This document shows positions 1 to 12,099 of a DNA stretch of 64,000 bases, one piece after another; within the stretch, counting starts at the first letter, position 1; each line of letters starts with the position of its first letter. The notes under the pieces are model-generated. The model searched no databases. It was not told the DNA's origin and saw only the letters and a list, made by a program, of their open reading frames with translations. This DNA comes from Cristatella mucedo. Lineage: Eukaryota > Bryozoa > Phylactolaemata > Cristatellidae. A program made the translations under genes and the position numbers. The stretch is from contig WPIO01000124.1 in NCBI GenBank assembly GCA_009760855.2, positions 992,501-1,056,500 of the forward strand. Reading direction: 5' to 3'.

Positions 1-952
1 TGGCGGCTTACTTACCAGACAGCAAAGACACGTGGGACCGTAATTGCCACTCTTAAACGACACCTATTGATGCGGAGCAGGTGTGGCGTCAGCCTTTACA
101 TGAAACACTAGCCGATTAGTCAGACTACGTCGTGTTCTAATAAGATTTTAAAATTTGTTCCGATACTTAGTTGTCTTAATTGGTTGTTCTTAATGATTTT
201 TTTGGAGTGCCCTCTGTGCATTGTTTTTGTTGTTCGTGTGTGTGTGCAGCTCATGTTAGAGGCCGTTAGAGCGGCATCAGTCGACCACTACATTATTGGA
301 GTCCTTGCGCAACTGAGCGAGAGTCTTAATTCACACAATGCGTTACACAGCTGTACCTTAATCGCAATGCCACAATTGCATTACACAGCGTAATGCTAGA
401 AAATACCCGTGTAGGGTGGAGAACTACTTGATCCTGCATAGTTCCGCATGCCGTAGTGTTGCAACTCTCTCGAAATGCTATGTAATTTCATTGGATGTAG
501 CATACGCAAATAAAAGCATGCAAACTGTAAAAACTAGTGAAGTAGACTGTATCCTTGCGGGGGAAAAAACGCTGAGCATGAATTAAGGTCCCGCGAACTT
601 TCAATAGAATATGGCTGCCTCTAATCCAGCCGGAAGCAGAAGCTGCTGCTTCTTCTTCCAGGATCTGATGGCCTATGCCGATGGCCGCAAGTGCTCTTTC
701 GTGTGCACCTTGTGAATGGCGTAGGTCATCGTGAAATTTGCAGAGTTCAGGGAGTTTCAAGCGAAGCGATGGTAAGGGTCGTTACTGCGCGACGTCCGCT
801 TGACGCGAATTCTGCAGAGCGCCTCCACCTGTGCAGCCTTAGCGAACGCACCAGAAAGTCAAACGAGGTAGCGGCGGAGGTGTGGCTCCACCGCGCTGGG
901 GTCGAGAGACAAGCCCGGGGTCCAAGGAAGCGTCGTAAAACTCCGAAGAGTA
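1..952. other. No recognisable gene; possible splice donor at the edge
   Basis: No ORF here resembles a known protein. At positions 9-15 the minus strand reads as a good splice donor (CTG followed by GTAAGTAAG), so an exon could start at 16 on the minus strand. All three upstream frames meet stops within about 60 bases, so no exon is called. The rest appears to be unique intergenic or intronic DNA. Confidence 0.4.
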
Positions 953-1190
953 GAGAGAGGACAGAGACAGAGAGGCAAAGAGACAGAGCGAGAGAGACAG
1001 AGAGGCAAAGAGACAGAGTGAGAGAGACAGAGAGGCAAAGAGACAGAGCGAGAGAGACAGAGAGGAAAGAGACAGAGCGAGAGACGGAGACAGGGAGAAA
1101 CGGAGAGGAAAGAGAAGAGAGAGAGAGACTTAGGGAAAGAGACAGCGAGAGGAGGAGAGAGAGAGAGAGAGAGAGAGAGCCCAGTCGAGA
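953..1190. repeat. GA-rich minisatellite with ~30-bp units
   Basis: The plus strand is a purine tract built from GAGA and GACAGA words. Between about 960 and 1070 a roughly 30-base unit (gagaggcaaagagacagagc plus gagagagaca) repeats about three times with few changes, then decays into simple (GA)n. The open frames on both strands here (Arg/Glu/Thr-rich and Ser/Leu-rich) are translations of the repeat. Confidence 0.85.
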
Positions 1191-1389
1191 AGTCGCCTAG
1201 GTTAATAGCACGCAACGCCCCACACACATACAAGAGAGATCTCAGCCCCAGGAATACTGGGTCGCCTCTTCCTTCGTCGTCGGCAGTTAAACCTGCGACC
1301 TCTAAGAACAGGTCGCACTTTAACATCTAACCTCTAAGAACCAGACGCAAGATTCAGTCCGGTCCCGCTAACTTTGACCAATAAATTCT

Positions 1390-1610
1390 ACACAGTGTGC
1401 TGCATGCTGCCACACACCATATTTGCATGCTGACCCTCTGCATGTCACCCCTAACCACGTTGTTCTTAATGTTTATTGAGAATGCTACCACTGACCATTC
1501 GGTCGTGCTTCCTTTCCAGCAAATTTAAAGTTCCTTGAAAGAGAGATTGAGTTTTCTGAAGGCGCTATATCAAGTGTATTATTTGTATTATTATTATTAC
1601 TATTATAATT
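1390..1610 (+). mobile_element. LINE-A 3' end fragment
   Basis: This matches the 3' untranslated end of the LINE-A copies elsewhere: the run 'gcatgctgaccctctgcatg', then 'catgtcacccctaacca', then an RNA-hairpin-like end ('gaaggcgctatatcaag') and an (ATT)n tail. It is a 5'-truncated copy with no coding part. Confidence 0.75.
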
Positions 1611-2171
1611 TTAGCTATCAAAGCTAAAAGTTTCGCCATAATTTACTCAGGCACGCCCTCAATGCGAAGCGCGACGAATCACGTCACGTCGGCAGACCAT
1701 TCCTCTGAGAGCTGAGAGCGACGCTGCACAGGAGTGGAGCGGCACATGACAGCTAATAAATCGCGGACCCCTTGAAACCTCGTTACTTGGTAGCGAGATT
1801 TTCTGCCAAGGCTCTCTGTCGAATGGAAAGGAAGGCTATCAGAAAGAAATTAATTTCAAGCGATTATGTTTTTAGCTTGCTCCTTTGCAAAAAATCCTTT
1901 ATGAAATCTCTTTAATAATAGTAAGCAATATTTTGTGTTTGTGCTTTTTCGTCGATTCCGTCGATGCACTGGAGTTTTACGACGCCTGCCTGGCTTTAAT
2001 ATTGAGCCAGCGATGGCGATATATTCAAAAGGAATAAATTACTGGTCTTTGCTGCGATAGTTAATGTCCGTATTAGTTCAGGCCAGAAAATGTAACCAAG
2101 GATGCATCGCAATCACGGATTTGGTAGTAATAGATGAAAGCATTCCAATAAATGCCTTTTCAAAATTCCAC
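1611..2171. other. Unique sequence, nothing recognised
   Basis: AT-rich at both ends, with a GC-richer stretch near 1650-1760. No coding, repeat or RNA feature could be supported on either strand. Confidence 0.4.
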
Positions 2172-2900
2172 AATAGTAATACTAATACAAGTACAGCGCC
2201 ATCAGAGAACTGTAGCTTTTTCTCGGCACTTTGCATGTTCTGCAAAGGAAGCATGGTCGAATGGTTCGTGGTAGCATGCTCCCAATGTTAACAAGCATAA
2301 CACGGTCAGAGGTGAAATGCACAGGGTCAGCATGCTGATATGGTTAGTGGCAGCATTCAGTGTCTGCAGGCATTTGCGCAAAAATAACGAATCGCATAGA
2401 CCCACTAAATGCTATGAAAAATGTATGCATTGCAGCTTCTTTTTAAATGTTGTCAAGGCAGGGGGTGTCATGACGTCAGTCGGGAGTGAGTTCCAGGCTT
2501 TGAGAGTGTGCGAACTAAATGCACGGTCTCCAAAGGATTCGAGGTTTGTACGACGTGTAGCTAAACGATATGACAGTAGGGCTAGATCCTGAGAATGAAG
2601 GTAACTAGAAGTGAGTGACTGGACCTTGAATTAAATACGCTGCGCTTAATTGGGAGCCAGTGCAGGCTGGCCGGAAGTGGTGTGACGTTACAACTGCGAC
2701 GCTCACTACAGACAAGCCTAGCAGAAGAGTTTTGCTACATCTGTAAGCGCCTGATTGCACATTCCAGTAGACCAGCAAGCACGGAGTTACAGAAGTCGAG
2801 ACGGGATGTCACAAATGCATGAACTAATTTATGTGCAGTATCTCTGTCTAAGAAAGCCCGAGTTTTTTAAATTTTACTTTGCTTAAAGTAGGTAAGTAAA
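2172..2900 (-). mobile_element. LINE-A fragment, RT C-terminus and 3' end
   Basis: Read on the minus strand this starts in the C-terminal part of the LINE-A reverse transcriptase ORF (the region encoding words like RLDFCNSLL), passes through the 3' UTR and ends in an ATT-type tail at about 2172-2195. All frames carry stops, so it is a dead 5'-truncated copy. Confidence 0.75.
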
Positions 2901-3639
2901 ACTCCAGACTAGAGATGAACAGTGATCGGCTTAAGCACACATCGTGGCTACTGGACCCCTGTGGTATGGCATGCTGTGAAACCGATTGAATTCGAAGAAT
3001 TAGAGTTTCGTTCACAATCAGCCCCTATACAAAGCGCGTGCACGCACACACGGACACACAAATACTGACCCGCGCACGCACTCACACACACAAGTGCGTG
3101 CGCACAGACACACCCCAGCACACACATATAAATGTATATATATATATATATACAAATAAATTTATATATACATATATACACGTACGATCAATCAGGATAA
3201 CGTGCATTGATTGCTTGAGGTAGTTGTATGGAATTGTATCTATACTTAAATGCCGCTGAATACAATAGTCATGATTAGGCTACTTGCTACAAAGGAGCCT
3301 TTTGAGACTAGTTGCAGGAGTGGATTGGTGCGACTCGCCGTCTCCAGCGCATTCACATTCACTTGATTTTCAGCACTACTGTGTTAACATGACTGTGCTC
3401 CATGCTTGCCACAGTGCATGAGGAGAGACGGCAGTACTACCTAAGGGGAGAAGGAGCTGAGTTATTGTGGTAGCAACGAGCACCGGACACGGGTGCTCCA
3501 TCACGGTGCTACGTTCTCTTTCTTGCATTCGATAGAACGATGTGATGATGTTTCTGAAGCCTAGCCAAAGTATGTTAAATACGTATTCGATGAGATAAAT
3601 GTGGACACAATTTTTCTGAATTTGTCCCCACAATACGAG

Positions 3640-3640
<1 letters not shown>
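2901..3640. other. Unique DNA with CA and TA microsatellites
   Basis: Contains a (CA)n-like tract at about 3035-3130 followed by (TA)n at about 3130-3180. From 3200 to 3640 there is ordinary unique sequence. The histidine/threonine-rich and Tyr/Ile-rich frames here come from the microsatellites. Confidence 0.55.

Positions 3641-3716
<76 letters not shown>
3641..3716. repeat. (AT)n microsatellite
   Basis: About 75 bases of nearly uninterrupted AT dinucleotide repeat. Confidence 0.95.
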
Positions 3717-3717
<1 letters not shown>

Positions 3718-4064
3718 GCAACAGGTCGTTCTGACTCAGTCACTTCTTTTTTTTGGAGTTTCCTTCTGCACTATATCCCGATATTTGCGGTTATATTGTG
3801 TTTAGCTTTATTAAATCAGCCCTCAAACTTGGTCTTCCGTCACATTATCGTTACTCTATCCTTCGTAGCGGCATTAAAAGTTCAGTTAGTCCTGATGGGA
3901 GCAGTCGCCATGCATCTACGAGTACCAAGCCCACTTGTTCTCCATCAATGTATCTACATTAACATTGACAAGATGTGTTTTGAAGAACACCTTGCAGACC
4001 ATTGAACGTAGTCTATCACCGTTGTCTCAGCGAGCTCTACAAAGTTCTTCGCATAGCGATTGCC

Positions 4065-4593
4065 CTAGAAGTCCAGAGCCGCTGACGCGACGAAGCTGCT
4101 CCAAGCCGTGTTCACCTGACTATTGAGCTTCTTTAGTAAATCATTGCTTGCGCTAAATGGTTTCCTTTTATCTTTTACCTTTGCCTGAAACAGCTTAAGG
4201 AAGAAGTTTCTGTGGTGCATGGAGGCATTGGACTCCTCACCTAGAGAGCTGTTGTGTCCTGAGGTTCGGTTGATGCGCGAGAGACAGGCATCAGAATCCT
4301 CTTTAGGCCAAACCAGTGGCTCCTTATTAACATGTTTCTTCCCAAATAATATAATAATAATAATATACTAATATAATATAATAATAATAAAATAATAATA
4401 TTCTTATATAATAATGTAATATAATAACATCCTTATTAACAAGTTTCTTCCCACAGAGAACTTGTTTCGCTGTGGCCAGTCTACCCTGCCTGCGGTAGAA
4501 GGCATGGCAACCATGCTGTTCCGTTGGCAAAGGTATGAGGGAATTTAAGTGAGACTGGCTAGGAGACCCGTGAGCTTGTTGGCATTGCGCATT
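4065..4593 (-). pseudogene. 139-codon open frame broken by an AT-rich insertion
   Basis: On the minus strand a frame runs from just below a stop at 4594-4596 to a TAG at 4065-4067. It is continuous over 139 codons only if 109 bases (one 24-base direct-repeat copy plus an AT-rich insert) are removed. The implied product is basic and serine-rich (segments HAFYRRQGRLATAKQVL, EPLVWPKEDSDACLSRI, KLFQAKVKDKRKPF). No family was recognised. The upper end abuts a LINE-A 3' fragment. A splice reading (donor GTTAAT, acceptor AATAAG, intron of about 118 bases) would also restore the frame, so a short intron is an alternative to a pseudogene. The chance length of this frame is notable but not decisive. 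Confidence 0.35.
4321..4453. repeat. AT-rich insertion flanked by 24-bp direct repeats
   Basis: The 24-base word at 4321-4344 recurs at 4430-4453 with one mismatch (tccttattaaca, then t or a, then gtttcttccca). Between them lies an ATA/TAA-rich tract. The offset of 109 bases is not a multiple of three and shifts the surrounding minus-strand frame. Confidence 0.8.
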
Positions 4594-4680
4594 TTACCAC
4601 TAACCATACGATCATGCTTCCTCACAGCTTGTGTAAAGTGCCTAGAAAGAGATTTATATAGTTGAGGGTGATAGGCAACT
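4588..4680 (+). mobile_element. LINE-A 3' end fragment
   Basis: Resembles the last part of the LINE-A 3' UTR ('ccactaacca', 'gtaaagtgcctagaaagaga') but loses similarity before the usual (ATT)n tail. Confidence 0.55.
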
Positions 4681-4734
4681 GCATTGTTTGTAGTAGCAGC
4701 ATTGTGAGGAATCCCAAAATAAAATGTTTAAGCC

Positions 4735-4880
4735 GAAGGGTAGCTTCTTCAAAAGCCTCGTTGATATAGCTGAAAAGACCCTTAACAGCCAATACCATCG
4801 CCAGTGGGCAAAAAGGATCTTCATTGCCGGACTCAAACCCACGACCCCTTAGTTGCGAAGAGCCAGCACTACCTACCCCT
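4735..4880 (-). mobile_element. SINE-A copy, degenerate
   Basis: The minus strand shows a decayed version of the SINE-A layout: a tRNA-like B box (the plus strand reads 'ggactcaaacccacgac'), the connector that on better copies reads 'gcgatcctttat', and the 'agaagagcc' motif. The A-box region is hard to align. Confidence 0.45.
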
Positions 4881-5424
4881 GGGCTAAGACCCAAAGGCTT
4901 GCTGAAGTAGCCGATGACCTCCAATCTGAAATCATCCTAGCTTAATTCGGATATCAAAATATTGACGACATTTTAGCCTTCTTTTATTTACACCACGTGA
5001 GGAAGGGAGGGTTTTCGTTCCCATTCTAGAGCAGCAATGTTTTGAGGCTTATTGATGAACTCTATTTGTGGGAGAGGGTTCGCAAGTTCGGGTCCAAGGT
5101 GACCGCATCAAGGTGATGGATGGAAGAAGTTCTGGATACACGATATGAGGTACGTTCTTGAGAGACCGGGGCTAGGAAGGGCCCGTCACTGTAGAAGAGT
5201 AGCAGTTAGTCCAGGGCTCAGTTGGTCCCGCCAAATTTTGAAATAGCAAGCTTTATTACTCTTCTCTCGTCCTACAATAAGTTGTTTCTAAAAAAAAAAG
5301 GCAGCCTTTACATGAAAAATTCATTAAACTTTTTATCCACAATGAATTCATCTCATTCATTACCGTCCATTTTACATAATAGAATTTCTCGGCACAAATT
5401 TTGCATCTTACCCTTTTTGTAGTT

Positions 5425-5550
5425 AATAATGATGATATTAATACATTTATATAGCGCCCTCAGAGAACTGAATCTTCTTCTAGGGAATTTGCAGATGCTG
5501 TATATAAAGCATTACCGAATGATTGGCGGTAGCATTCGCAAGCAGCAGCA
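5425..5550 (-). mobile_element. LINE-A 3' end fragment
   Basis: The plus strand shows 'tatagcgccctcagagaact', the reverse complement of the LINE-A terminal hairpin. The next ~80 bases resemble the 3' UTR. Confidence 0.6.
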
Positions 5551-7594
5551 GGCAGCAGTGTAAGCCGGGACGGGCACGCGAAGGATGAATAAAAAAGACC
5601 GACCAGATGCTGTAAAAGTTGCTGCTGGTGAAATGATTGGCCAGCACTTGTCCTGTCCTCACCGAAAGGCTTGCAAACATGCGTATGCCCTCAAGCCTCG
5701 CACAAATAAGTAGCAGCTGCTCCCGCTGGGATCCTTTTCGCCCCTGTTTTGGTAAGTTGACAGAAGATGTACCTAAGTGCTTCCGTCGGATGCTTTCAGT
5801 CCATGGATGGCATCTCGGGAAAATGTAGATTTGAATCCGCTTGGGCAGCTAGAACTAAACCAAGCTGGTGAGCTTAAGACTTGTGTATTAATACTATTAT
5901 GGGTTTGATTACGGTATTACTGACTAGCAGTACTGTGTAGGAAAAAACCTAATAGAGACAACTTGAATTTGCTTTATTGGACACCAGTCCTTTTTTGCTC
6001 GTGTGAACAGTTGCGGAAAATAGCTAAATCCAGGTATATTTCTCTCCTGCTTAAACAGTAATGCTTGAGGAGAATACCAGTCATTACGTATGCTTTTGAG
6101 ATAGAATTTGCAAAGAACACATACTATCCAGGAGCAGAGAGAATATAATAAATGTGTTGCTTAGTGTTGCCAGGTTCCTGTAGATCCGATCTTGTCTTGA
6201 AAGCTATTTTTGCCCAGTAACTTTGTTCTGATTTTGACTCTCATTTGAACCGAAATACATTTCTCATAATAACACAAAATGTATGGTATTTGGATATGGA
6301 CAGTTGATTCCCAACGCTCAAGCACTCGCTTACTTCGGGCTATCTCAAATTATGCGACAATCGACGTAGATTTCATGAGCTACTGTTTGCAATTTGGGGT
6401 TCCTATTGGTTGTGACATTTTTCTAACTGACTACGCTTAGAATTTGCTCTGTGCAAAGGCAGCAGGTCAAGGTGCTTCAGCTAGAAGTAATCTGGCAATT
6501 TTAGCCTGCTAACCCAAGTCTTCGAGAACCGTCAACGATTGTTCACTAATGGGGTACTTTTCTAACGATGGAACGCAAAGAACCAGTTTATTTAAAATGT
6601 AATTGGCTAAATTGCTAACAAGCTAACATCTATTTTTGAGATTCACCTCAGAGATTGACTGAAAAATTAAAAACAAGCTATTCTAACAACATTTTGAAAG
6701 CAAAGTAGAGGCTCTCAGTGATCAACAATTTTAGAGTTGTACGTTGGATTGAAAATGATTTCTAATGTTTTAAATTTAAACTAAAGTTGACTGTTGTCAA
6801 TAGGCGACTGTCAATGTGCCAGAAGCTTTTACAAATAAATTTTGCACTGCGCGATTTACTCTCAGAAGATCTGGTGCTTCTGAGTGGTTATTTATTCCGA
6901 AAGTTGATTCCCGACAATACTTACCTGAAGTCTTTGTTCAATTAAATTATTTTTGATGGAAACAGAATGAATTCAATCTTACTAACGCTTGATCTGCTAT
7001 AAAGAAATTCAACTCCATTTAACCAAAACTTGAGTCAACGGAAGCCGCTCCAGACTACCCAGTTGGCATTTCATGTTGTTGGTGCTTCATTCATAGTCTT
7101 AGTCCTATTTTAAAATTTAGCCAAGCCAGACAAGCTGTTCCAGGCGTTAAAAAATTATGCTTTCAATGTTTATGTCAATACCATGGTTTAGTGCTACATT
7201 CACAGCATTGTGTTGCACTTTGAAAGAATTCATTTTCTTAATTATTTCGCCAACCAATTTCAAATGGTTAGCTATTCAATCCTTGAGGAAAGAAGTTTTT
7301 CTCTGTATTTATTGGTTACACCTAAATAACAGACGTTACTTAACAAGCTGTTTTGGAGTAACCAGTTTTAATGCTGTAAACTCTAATAAGGCCATTGGCA
7401 AGTAATTGATGAGTTGGCACTAACGGTTTGAAAGCTAATAAAAGTTAAAACAATGAGCTCGTATGCACAGAAATACTCAGCTCACAGCTGAAGCTTTTAT
7501 TTGTGTTGATAACTTCATATAGCAGAATACGTCTAAAATTAAAGACATACATTTTTAGAACCATCAGGAAAGAGGCTGTGCTGACAAATCTTAC
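5551..7594. other. AT-rich unique DNA, no confident gene
   Basis: On the minus strand 5551-5847 is an open frame preceded by an acceptor-like TTCTAG at 5848-5853, but its product is not recognisable and it runs into the adjoining LINE tail. From 5850 to 7594 the sequence is AT-rich with stops in all frames. Isolated good donor words on the minus strand (near 6930 and 6319) have no open exon upstream. A plus frame at 7157-7405 encodes 82 unrecognised residues. Confidence 0.4.
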
Positions 7595-7750
7595 TTCTCA
7601 TTTTTCCAGAGCTTGAGCTTGTTCTTATATATGAGATCAGTCTAAAAGCATCTGGTATGCTTGCATAGACTTCGCCAATTAAATAATCTGCTAAGACCAC
7701 GCTGATTCCTCTGGTCCAACGAAGACAGTACGCACTTTCTGACCAAGCTG
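7595..7750 (-). CDS. Candidate internal exon of unknown protein (phase 1-1)
   Basis: On the minus strand a T-rich tract ending in TTTAG precedes 156 bases that are open in one frame and end at a strong donor (GAGAA then GTAAGA). The 51 codons include SAYCLRWTRGISVVLADYLI, which loosely resembles the B-C strands of an FN3 domain. The exon starts and ends in phase 1. Both the FN3 exon at 25018 and the initiating exon at 17721 end in phase 1, so it could follow either. No neighbour exon was confirmed. Splice signals and an open frame are what is seen; membership in a gene is inference. Confidence 0.35.
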
Positions 7751-8012
7751 CTAAAAAAAAAGATAGAAGCACGTTCGCGATGAGTCAAATAATGGATGCG
7801 TCCCGTAACTTACCACGTTGGTGTAATGGCGAGTGACGTGACTTTCAGAACTAATAGCCCAGTGCAGATGCATACCAGACATTCGTAAACACATCATAAA
7901 GAATTATTGCTTACTTGAGTTTGGTGGCACAGTGCAGTCAAGGCTCGAGCCACCGGCTAATGCAATGACCACTGCCTTTGGAACCGCAGCAGCTGCAACG
8001 ACCAGGTTATAG
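7751..8012. other. Unique DNA between candidate exon and LINE
   Basis: A second strong minus-strand donor (GTG then GTAAGTTAC) lies at 7806-7815, only about 60 bases from the candidate exon. Its upstream frames close within about 80 bases without a convincing acceptor, so no exon is called. Confidence 0.3.
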
Positions 8013-11000
8013 TAATAATAATAATAATAATACGCTTGATAAAGCACCCTCAGAGAACTCAAACTCTTTCTAGGCACTTTACGTTTGCTGCAAAGGGAAA
8101 CACGATTGAATGTTGAGTAATGTCATACTTGATAAACAACATGAATAGCATGGTTAGGGGTGACATGCACAAGGTTAGCATGCAAGTGTGGTTAGTGGCA
8201 GCATGCACAAGCACATAAAGAACGAATCACAGAGACCCACCAAATGCTGTCTTAAATAGGAACGTTTTCTAGTTCTTTTTAAATGTGGTCAAGTCAGAGG
8301 ATGTTCTGACGCAAGTCGGGAGTGAGTTCCAGGCTTTGGGAGCATACGAACTAAATGCGCGGTCTCCAAAGCCTTTGAGGTTCGTACGAAGTGTAGCATT
8401 ACGATTTGATTAGACAAGCTGGTGGTACGATGCCTAGCCTGGTAGGGGAGTGGATCTGAGAGATAGGCTGAAGCCAAAGAATGAAGGGACCTAAAAGTGA
8501 GCGACAAAACCTTGCAGTCGATGCGTTGCTTGATTGGTAGCCACTGCAGGTCGGCGAGAAGTGGTGTGACATGGCAACTGCGACGCTCACAACAGACAAG
8601 CCTAGCTGCAGAGTTTTCCTCCAGCTGTAAACTCCTAATTGCACGTACCGGTAGGAAAGCAAGCAGTGAGTTACAGAAGTCGAGACGGGATCTCACTAAT
8701 GCGTGGATCAACTTAGATGTGGTTTTTTTCTCTAAACAAACCCAAAATTTAACAATGTTATGTAGCTGAAAGTGGGCAGACTTGACTGTGGAGCTGATGT
8801 GGTTGTCTAACGAGAGTTCATTTTGGAACATGACACCTAGTATTCGTGCAGATTCAACAACAGCTAAGCTGGCAGAGCCAATTTTGAGCTTCAGCCTTTC
8901 CAATTTTTGAATCACACTGGGTTTGCCCATAACTAGTAAGTTGGTTTTATTATCATTTAATTTAAGAAAATGTACCGCCATCCATATGCGGATGTCATCA
9001 ATACACGCAGCAAGAGAGTTGGGAGAACTTAAGGTGCTCGAAGGCTGGAAGGGATCAATGCAAAGGTACAACTGAGTGTCATCCGCATAGAAGCGAAAGC
9101 CTAGATTGTGTTTCACATCGGCAAGAGGGAGAGTATAAACCATGAAAAGAACCGAACCTAGCACGGACCACTGAGGTACCCCATATTTCAGAAGTACCTC
9201 GGATGATCTTTGTCCATTCATTTCAATACTCTGGAGCCTCCCACTGAGAAAAGACCTGAACCATTTCAGAGCAGTGCCAGCGATGCCCGGGCGAGATGAG
9301 AGGCGATCTAGAAGAACTTTGTGATCGATAGTATCAAAGCTGCCGAAAGATTAAGCAAAACAAGCAGAAATACTCTACCCATGTCTGCATTCCTAAGAAG
9401 GTCGTTTTTCACCCTAAGCAATGCTGATTATGTGGTGTGATTAGCTCTAAAGCCAGACCGGAGCTTACTAGCAACGTTTGAAGTTTCAATATATGGATTC
9501 AGCCAATTCAAGTCCGCCACGACTCGTTCTAGTGGCTTTGATAGGAATGATAGAAGGGAGACTGGGGGGTAGCTGCTTAAGTTCTCCTGGTCTAGAGTCG
9601 CTTTCTTAAGAAGTGGCCTGACGACAGCTTTTTGAAAGGTGCTGGGACATGACCTGAGGTTAATGACATATTAATGATGTTAGTTATGCATGGCAGCAGC
9701 AGATCAATGGAAAGTAGGAGCAGGACAGTGGGAATAGGGTCCAGAGGACTTGTTGTTGTCTTTTATTGGGATATGAACTTCAGGACGAGATCACTAGTGA
9801 CCTGCTTATATGTAGACATTGAGGTGCAGCCAGGAATCGGGGAACAGTATTCCAGTGGGGATGTTGTCATCACAGGGAAGAACTCCCTGATCTTGTCTAT
9901 CTTCTGGACAAAGAATCGGCAGAAGCGATCAGCTAGATTACCACAAGGATGATCAGGTAAGGAGCTAATCTGGAAGCGGTCGAGGAGACGGTTGATAGTC
10001 GGCATCAGCATTTTTGGATTGTAAATCTGTAACTCAACAAGGTATTTATAGAAGGTAGACTTGACCTTTGCTAGGATCGATTGGTACGATCTACAGTAGT
10101 CTTCATATGCCTGTCGATGGACAGTCAGTCATGATCTTGCGTATGCTTTTTCAAGCTTGCACTTAGTAGACCTAGCTAGTTTAATGTCTGTGGTAAACCA
10201 TAGGCCGTCTGGGCGAGGGCACATAGTGTGCTTAGTCACAGGTGCAAACTCGTCAAGCGTGTCAGCTAGTGTCATGTTGTAGCTATCTACCAATGATGAC
10301 AGATCGGATGGAGGACTGAGCAGCAGAGGCGAAGCCAATATTCTCTCACGGACAGCATCGATGACAAAGGTCTTGAGGTTTCGTGATTCGCAGGTTATTT
10401 TAGAGGAGGTTGGCACACAGTGCGGACTAAATTAGATCTGCATGTGATCAGATAAGCAGGGGTTGGGAATAATTGGTTATGACAAAGTGCAGTTGTATAA
10501 GAAAACTTGGTCGAGTGTATGACCCTTGATGTGAGTAGAGCCGTGCATATGAGCCACAAGAGACAACGAGTCACTCAATACACAAAATTAAGTGCTGAAG
10601 GCGTCAGATAAGTTATCAAAGTGAATGTTGAAATCACCCATAACGAGGAAGGATTGATTTCTTGCACACAGAATCAAAATGAGATCGGAGAAATCTGAGA
10701 TAAAGGAGGATTTGGTACCTGGTGGCAGATAGACTACTGCCACCATCGGTAGCTTTTTTCTGGGTGAAACCAGGGCAGTCGATTCAAAAGACTGCTTCGA
10801 AGGTACTGCAAATGGCTTGAAGTTGAATTTCGGGCGCACGACAACAGCAACTCCTCCTCCAGTTTTGATTGATCTAGGGGTGTGAAAGAATGAGAAACTA
10901 GTGGGGTTAACGTCTTAAATTGTCGGGCAGTTTATTGATTTTAGCCAAGTTTCAGATAGGGCGAGGAGGTCGATACCATTTTCAGAAATAAGGTCGCTTA

Positions 11001-11250
11001 TTACCAGAGGTTTATTGCACAATGATCTAGAATTCCAAAGGCAAGATTTAAGTCGGGCAGATGGAATTATAACAAACCTGATGCCCACTAAGGTAGAGAG
11101 ATTCACAGTGACGCATGTGGGGGAGCGTGCTGAGCGGTTCGAGACACTGCTAGGAATACCAAACGAGCGTATAAATTCAAGCAGCGGAAGTGTTAGCACC
11201 GCGTGGCAGCAATATAGACTCTCACTCGAAGATTGCTTTCGGATTCGTAT
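8013..11250 (-). mobile_element. LINE-A, near full-length, degenerate
   Basis: Non-LTR retrotransposon read on the minus strand. Order from 5' (right) to 3' (left): APE-type endonuclease pieces (ALSETWLKS near 10940-10970; VVYLPPGTKS and MGDFNIHFD between 10620 and 10770), a linker, the reverse transcriptase with catalytic FYADDTQLYL near 9090, a thumb/C-terminal region (RLDFCNSLLAF), the 3' UTR, and an (ATT)n tail at about 8013-8035. Stops and frameshifts split it into at least four open segments (10915-11199, 10588-10839, 10129-10416, 8289-9221), so it is dead. Motifs fit the L2/CR1 group of LINEs. No ORF1 was recognised. This is the reference copy for the family in this window. Confidence 0.9.
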
Positions 11251-11499
11251 TCCTATAGCAAAGACTTTTTTTAATCAATCGACATTAAAAAATTTTAAGA
11301 CTGTCCTGATCCTGATGAGATAAGCAATTTCACGTGCGGGCACAGATTTAAGAAAGCAGAGTGAATTGTTGCGAAGTTCTCAAAGTAACAAAGTGTGCCT
11401 ACCTGAGAACTTGGCAGGGCTTAGCGCTTTCCACCTGCGAGCGTTGTATCTAGCAAAAAGCCACACTTACAGCGACAGCTTTTGCTTGATAATATTAGT
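11251..11499. other. Possible 5' flank of the LINE or unique DNA
   Basis: No motif recognised. It may hold the decayed 5' part of the neighbouring LINE-A or simple flanking DNA. Confidence 0.3.
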
Positions 11500-12045
11500 A
11501 ATGATGATACATTTTATAGCACCCTCAGTGTCCAACTAACTAACTTAATCTCCCTCTAAGCACTTTACATACGATGCAACGGAAGCATGATCAATTAGTT
11601 AAAGGTAACATGCACAACGTCAACAACCATAATACGGGTAGAGGTAACATGCAAATTGTTGAAAATTTGGTTGGTGGTAACATACCCAGTTTCACCACGA
11701 ATAAGCATACAAAGAACAAAAGACAAGTACCTAGCAAATGCTATGAGAAAAAGGAGCGTGTTCAGCTTCTTTTTAAGCATCAAGTCATGGGATGTCGTGA
11801 CGTCAGTCGGGAGTACGCTCCAGGCTTTGGGAGCATACGAACTAAAGGCTCGGCATCCGAGGGAGCCGAGGTTCGTGGGTTCGTGGCGCAGCCAACCTAT
11901 TTGAGTCATAAAGCGGGCAGTGCGATGCCTAGCTAGCCTAGTGCGAGAGCAGCTCTGATGCGCGCAGGCTGGAGCCTGAGAATGAAGGGACCTACAAGTG
12001 AGTAACATAATCAGCATGAGCCAGTCATGCATGAGCTCGAGCATT
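11500..12045 (-). mobile_element. LINE-A fragment, RT C-terminus and 3' end
   Basis: The minus strand encodes the family's C-terminal words (SYAPKAWSVLPTDV) and then the 3' UTR. An ATT-like tail and the terminal hairpin appear at about 11500-11560. It lies directly upstream of the larger LINE-A copy in the same orientation. Confidence 0.8.
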
Positions 12046-12099
12046 TTAAATTATGCCAGCACATTTTCCAAAAGAAATCCAATGATGGCAGTGGGTAGA

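Noticed and set aside
3561-4005. Tyr/Ile-repeat open frames
   Set aside because: They come from the (AT)n microsatellite at 3641-3716.
6310-6400. Minus-strand exon at donor CGAA|GTAAGC
   Set aside because: All three frames contain stops within 60 bases upstream of the donor.
6925-6990. Minus-strand exon at a perfect donor CAG|GTAAGTATT
   Set aside because: The only open frame upstream is 16 codons long and is preceded by a stop with no acceptor.
8497-8769. Plus-strand frames antisense to LINE copies (also 19468-19734, 61905-62177, 63527-63799)
   Set aside because: They recur with similar sequence in every LINE-A copy (MSDKTLKS...) because they are antisense shadows of the conserved RT C-terminus.
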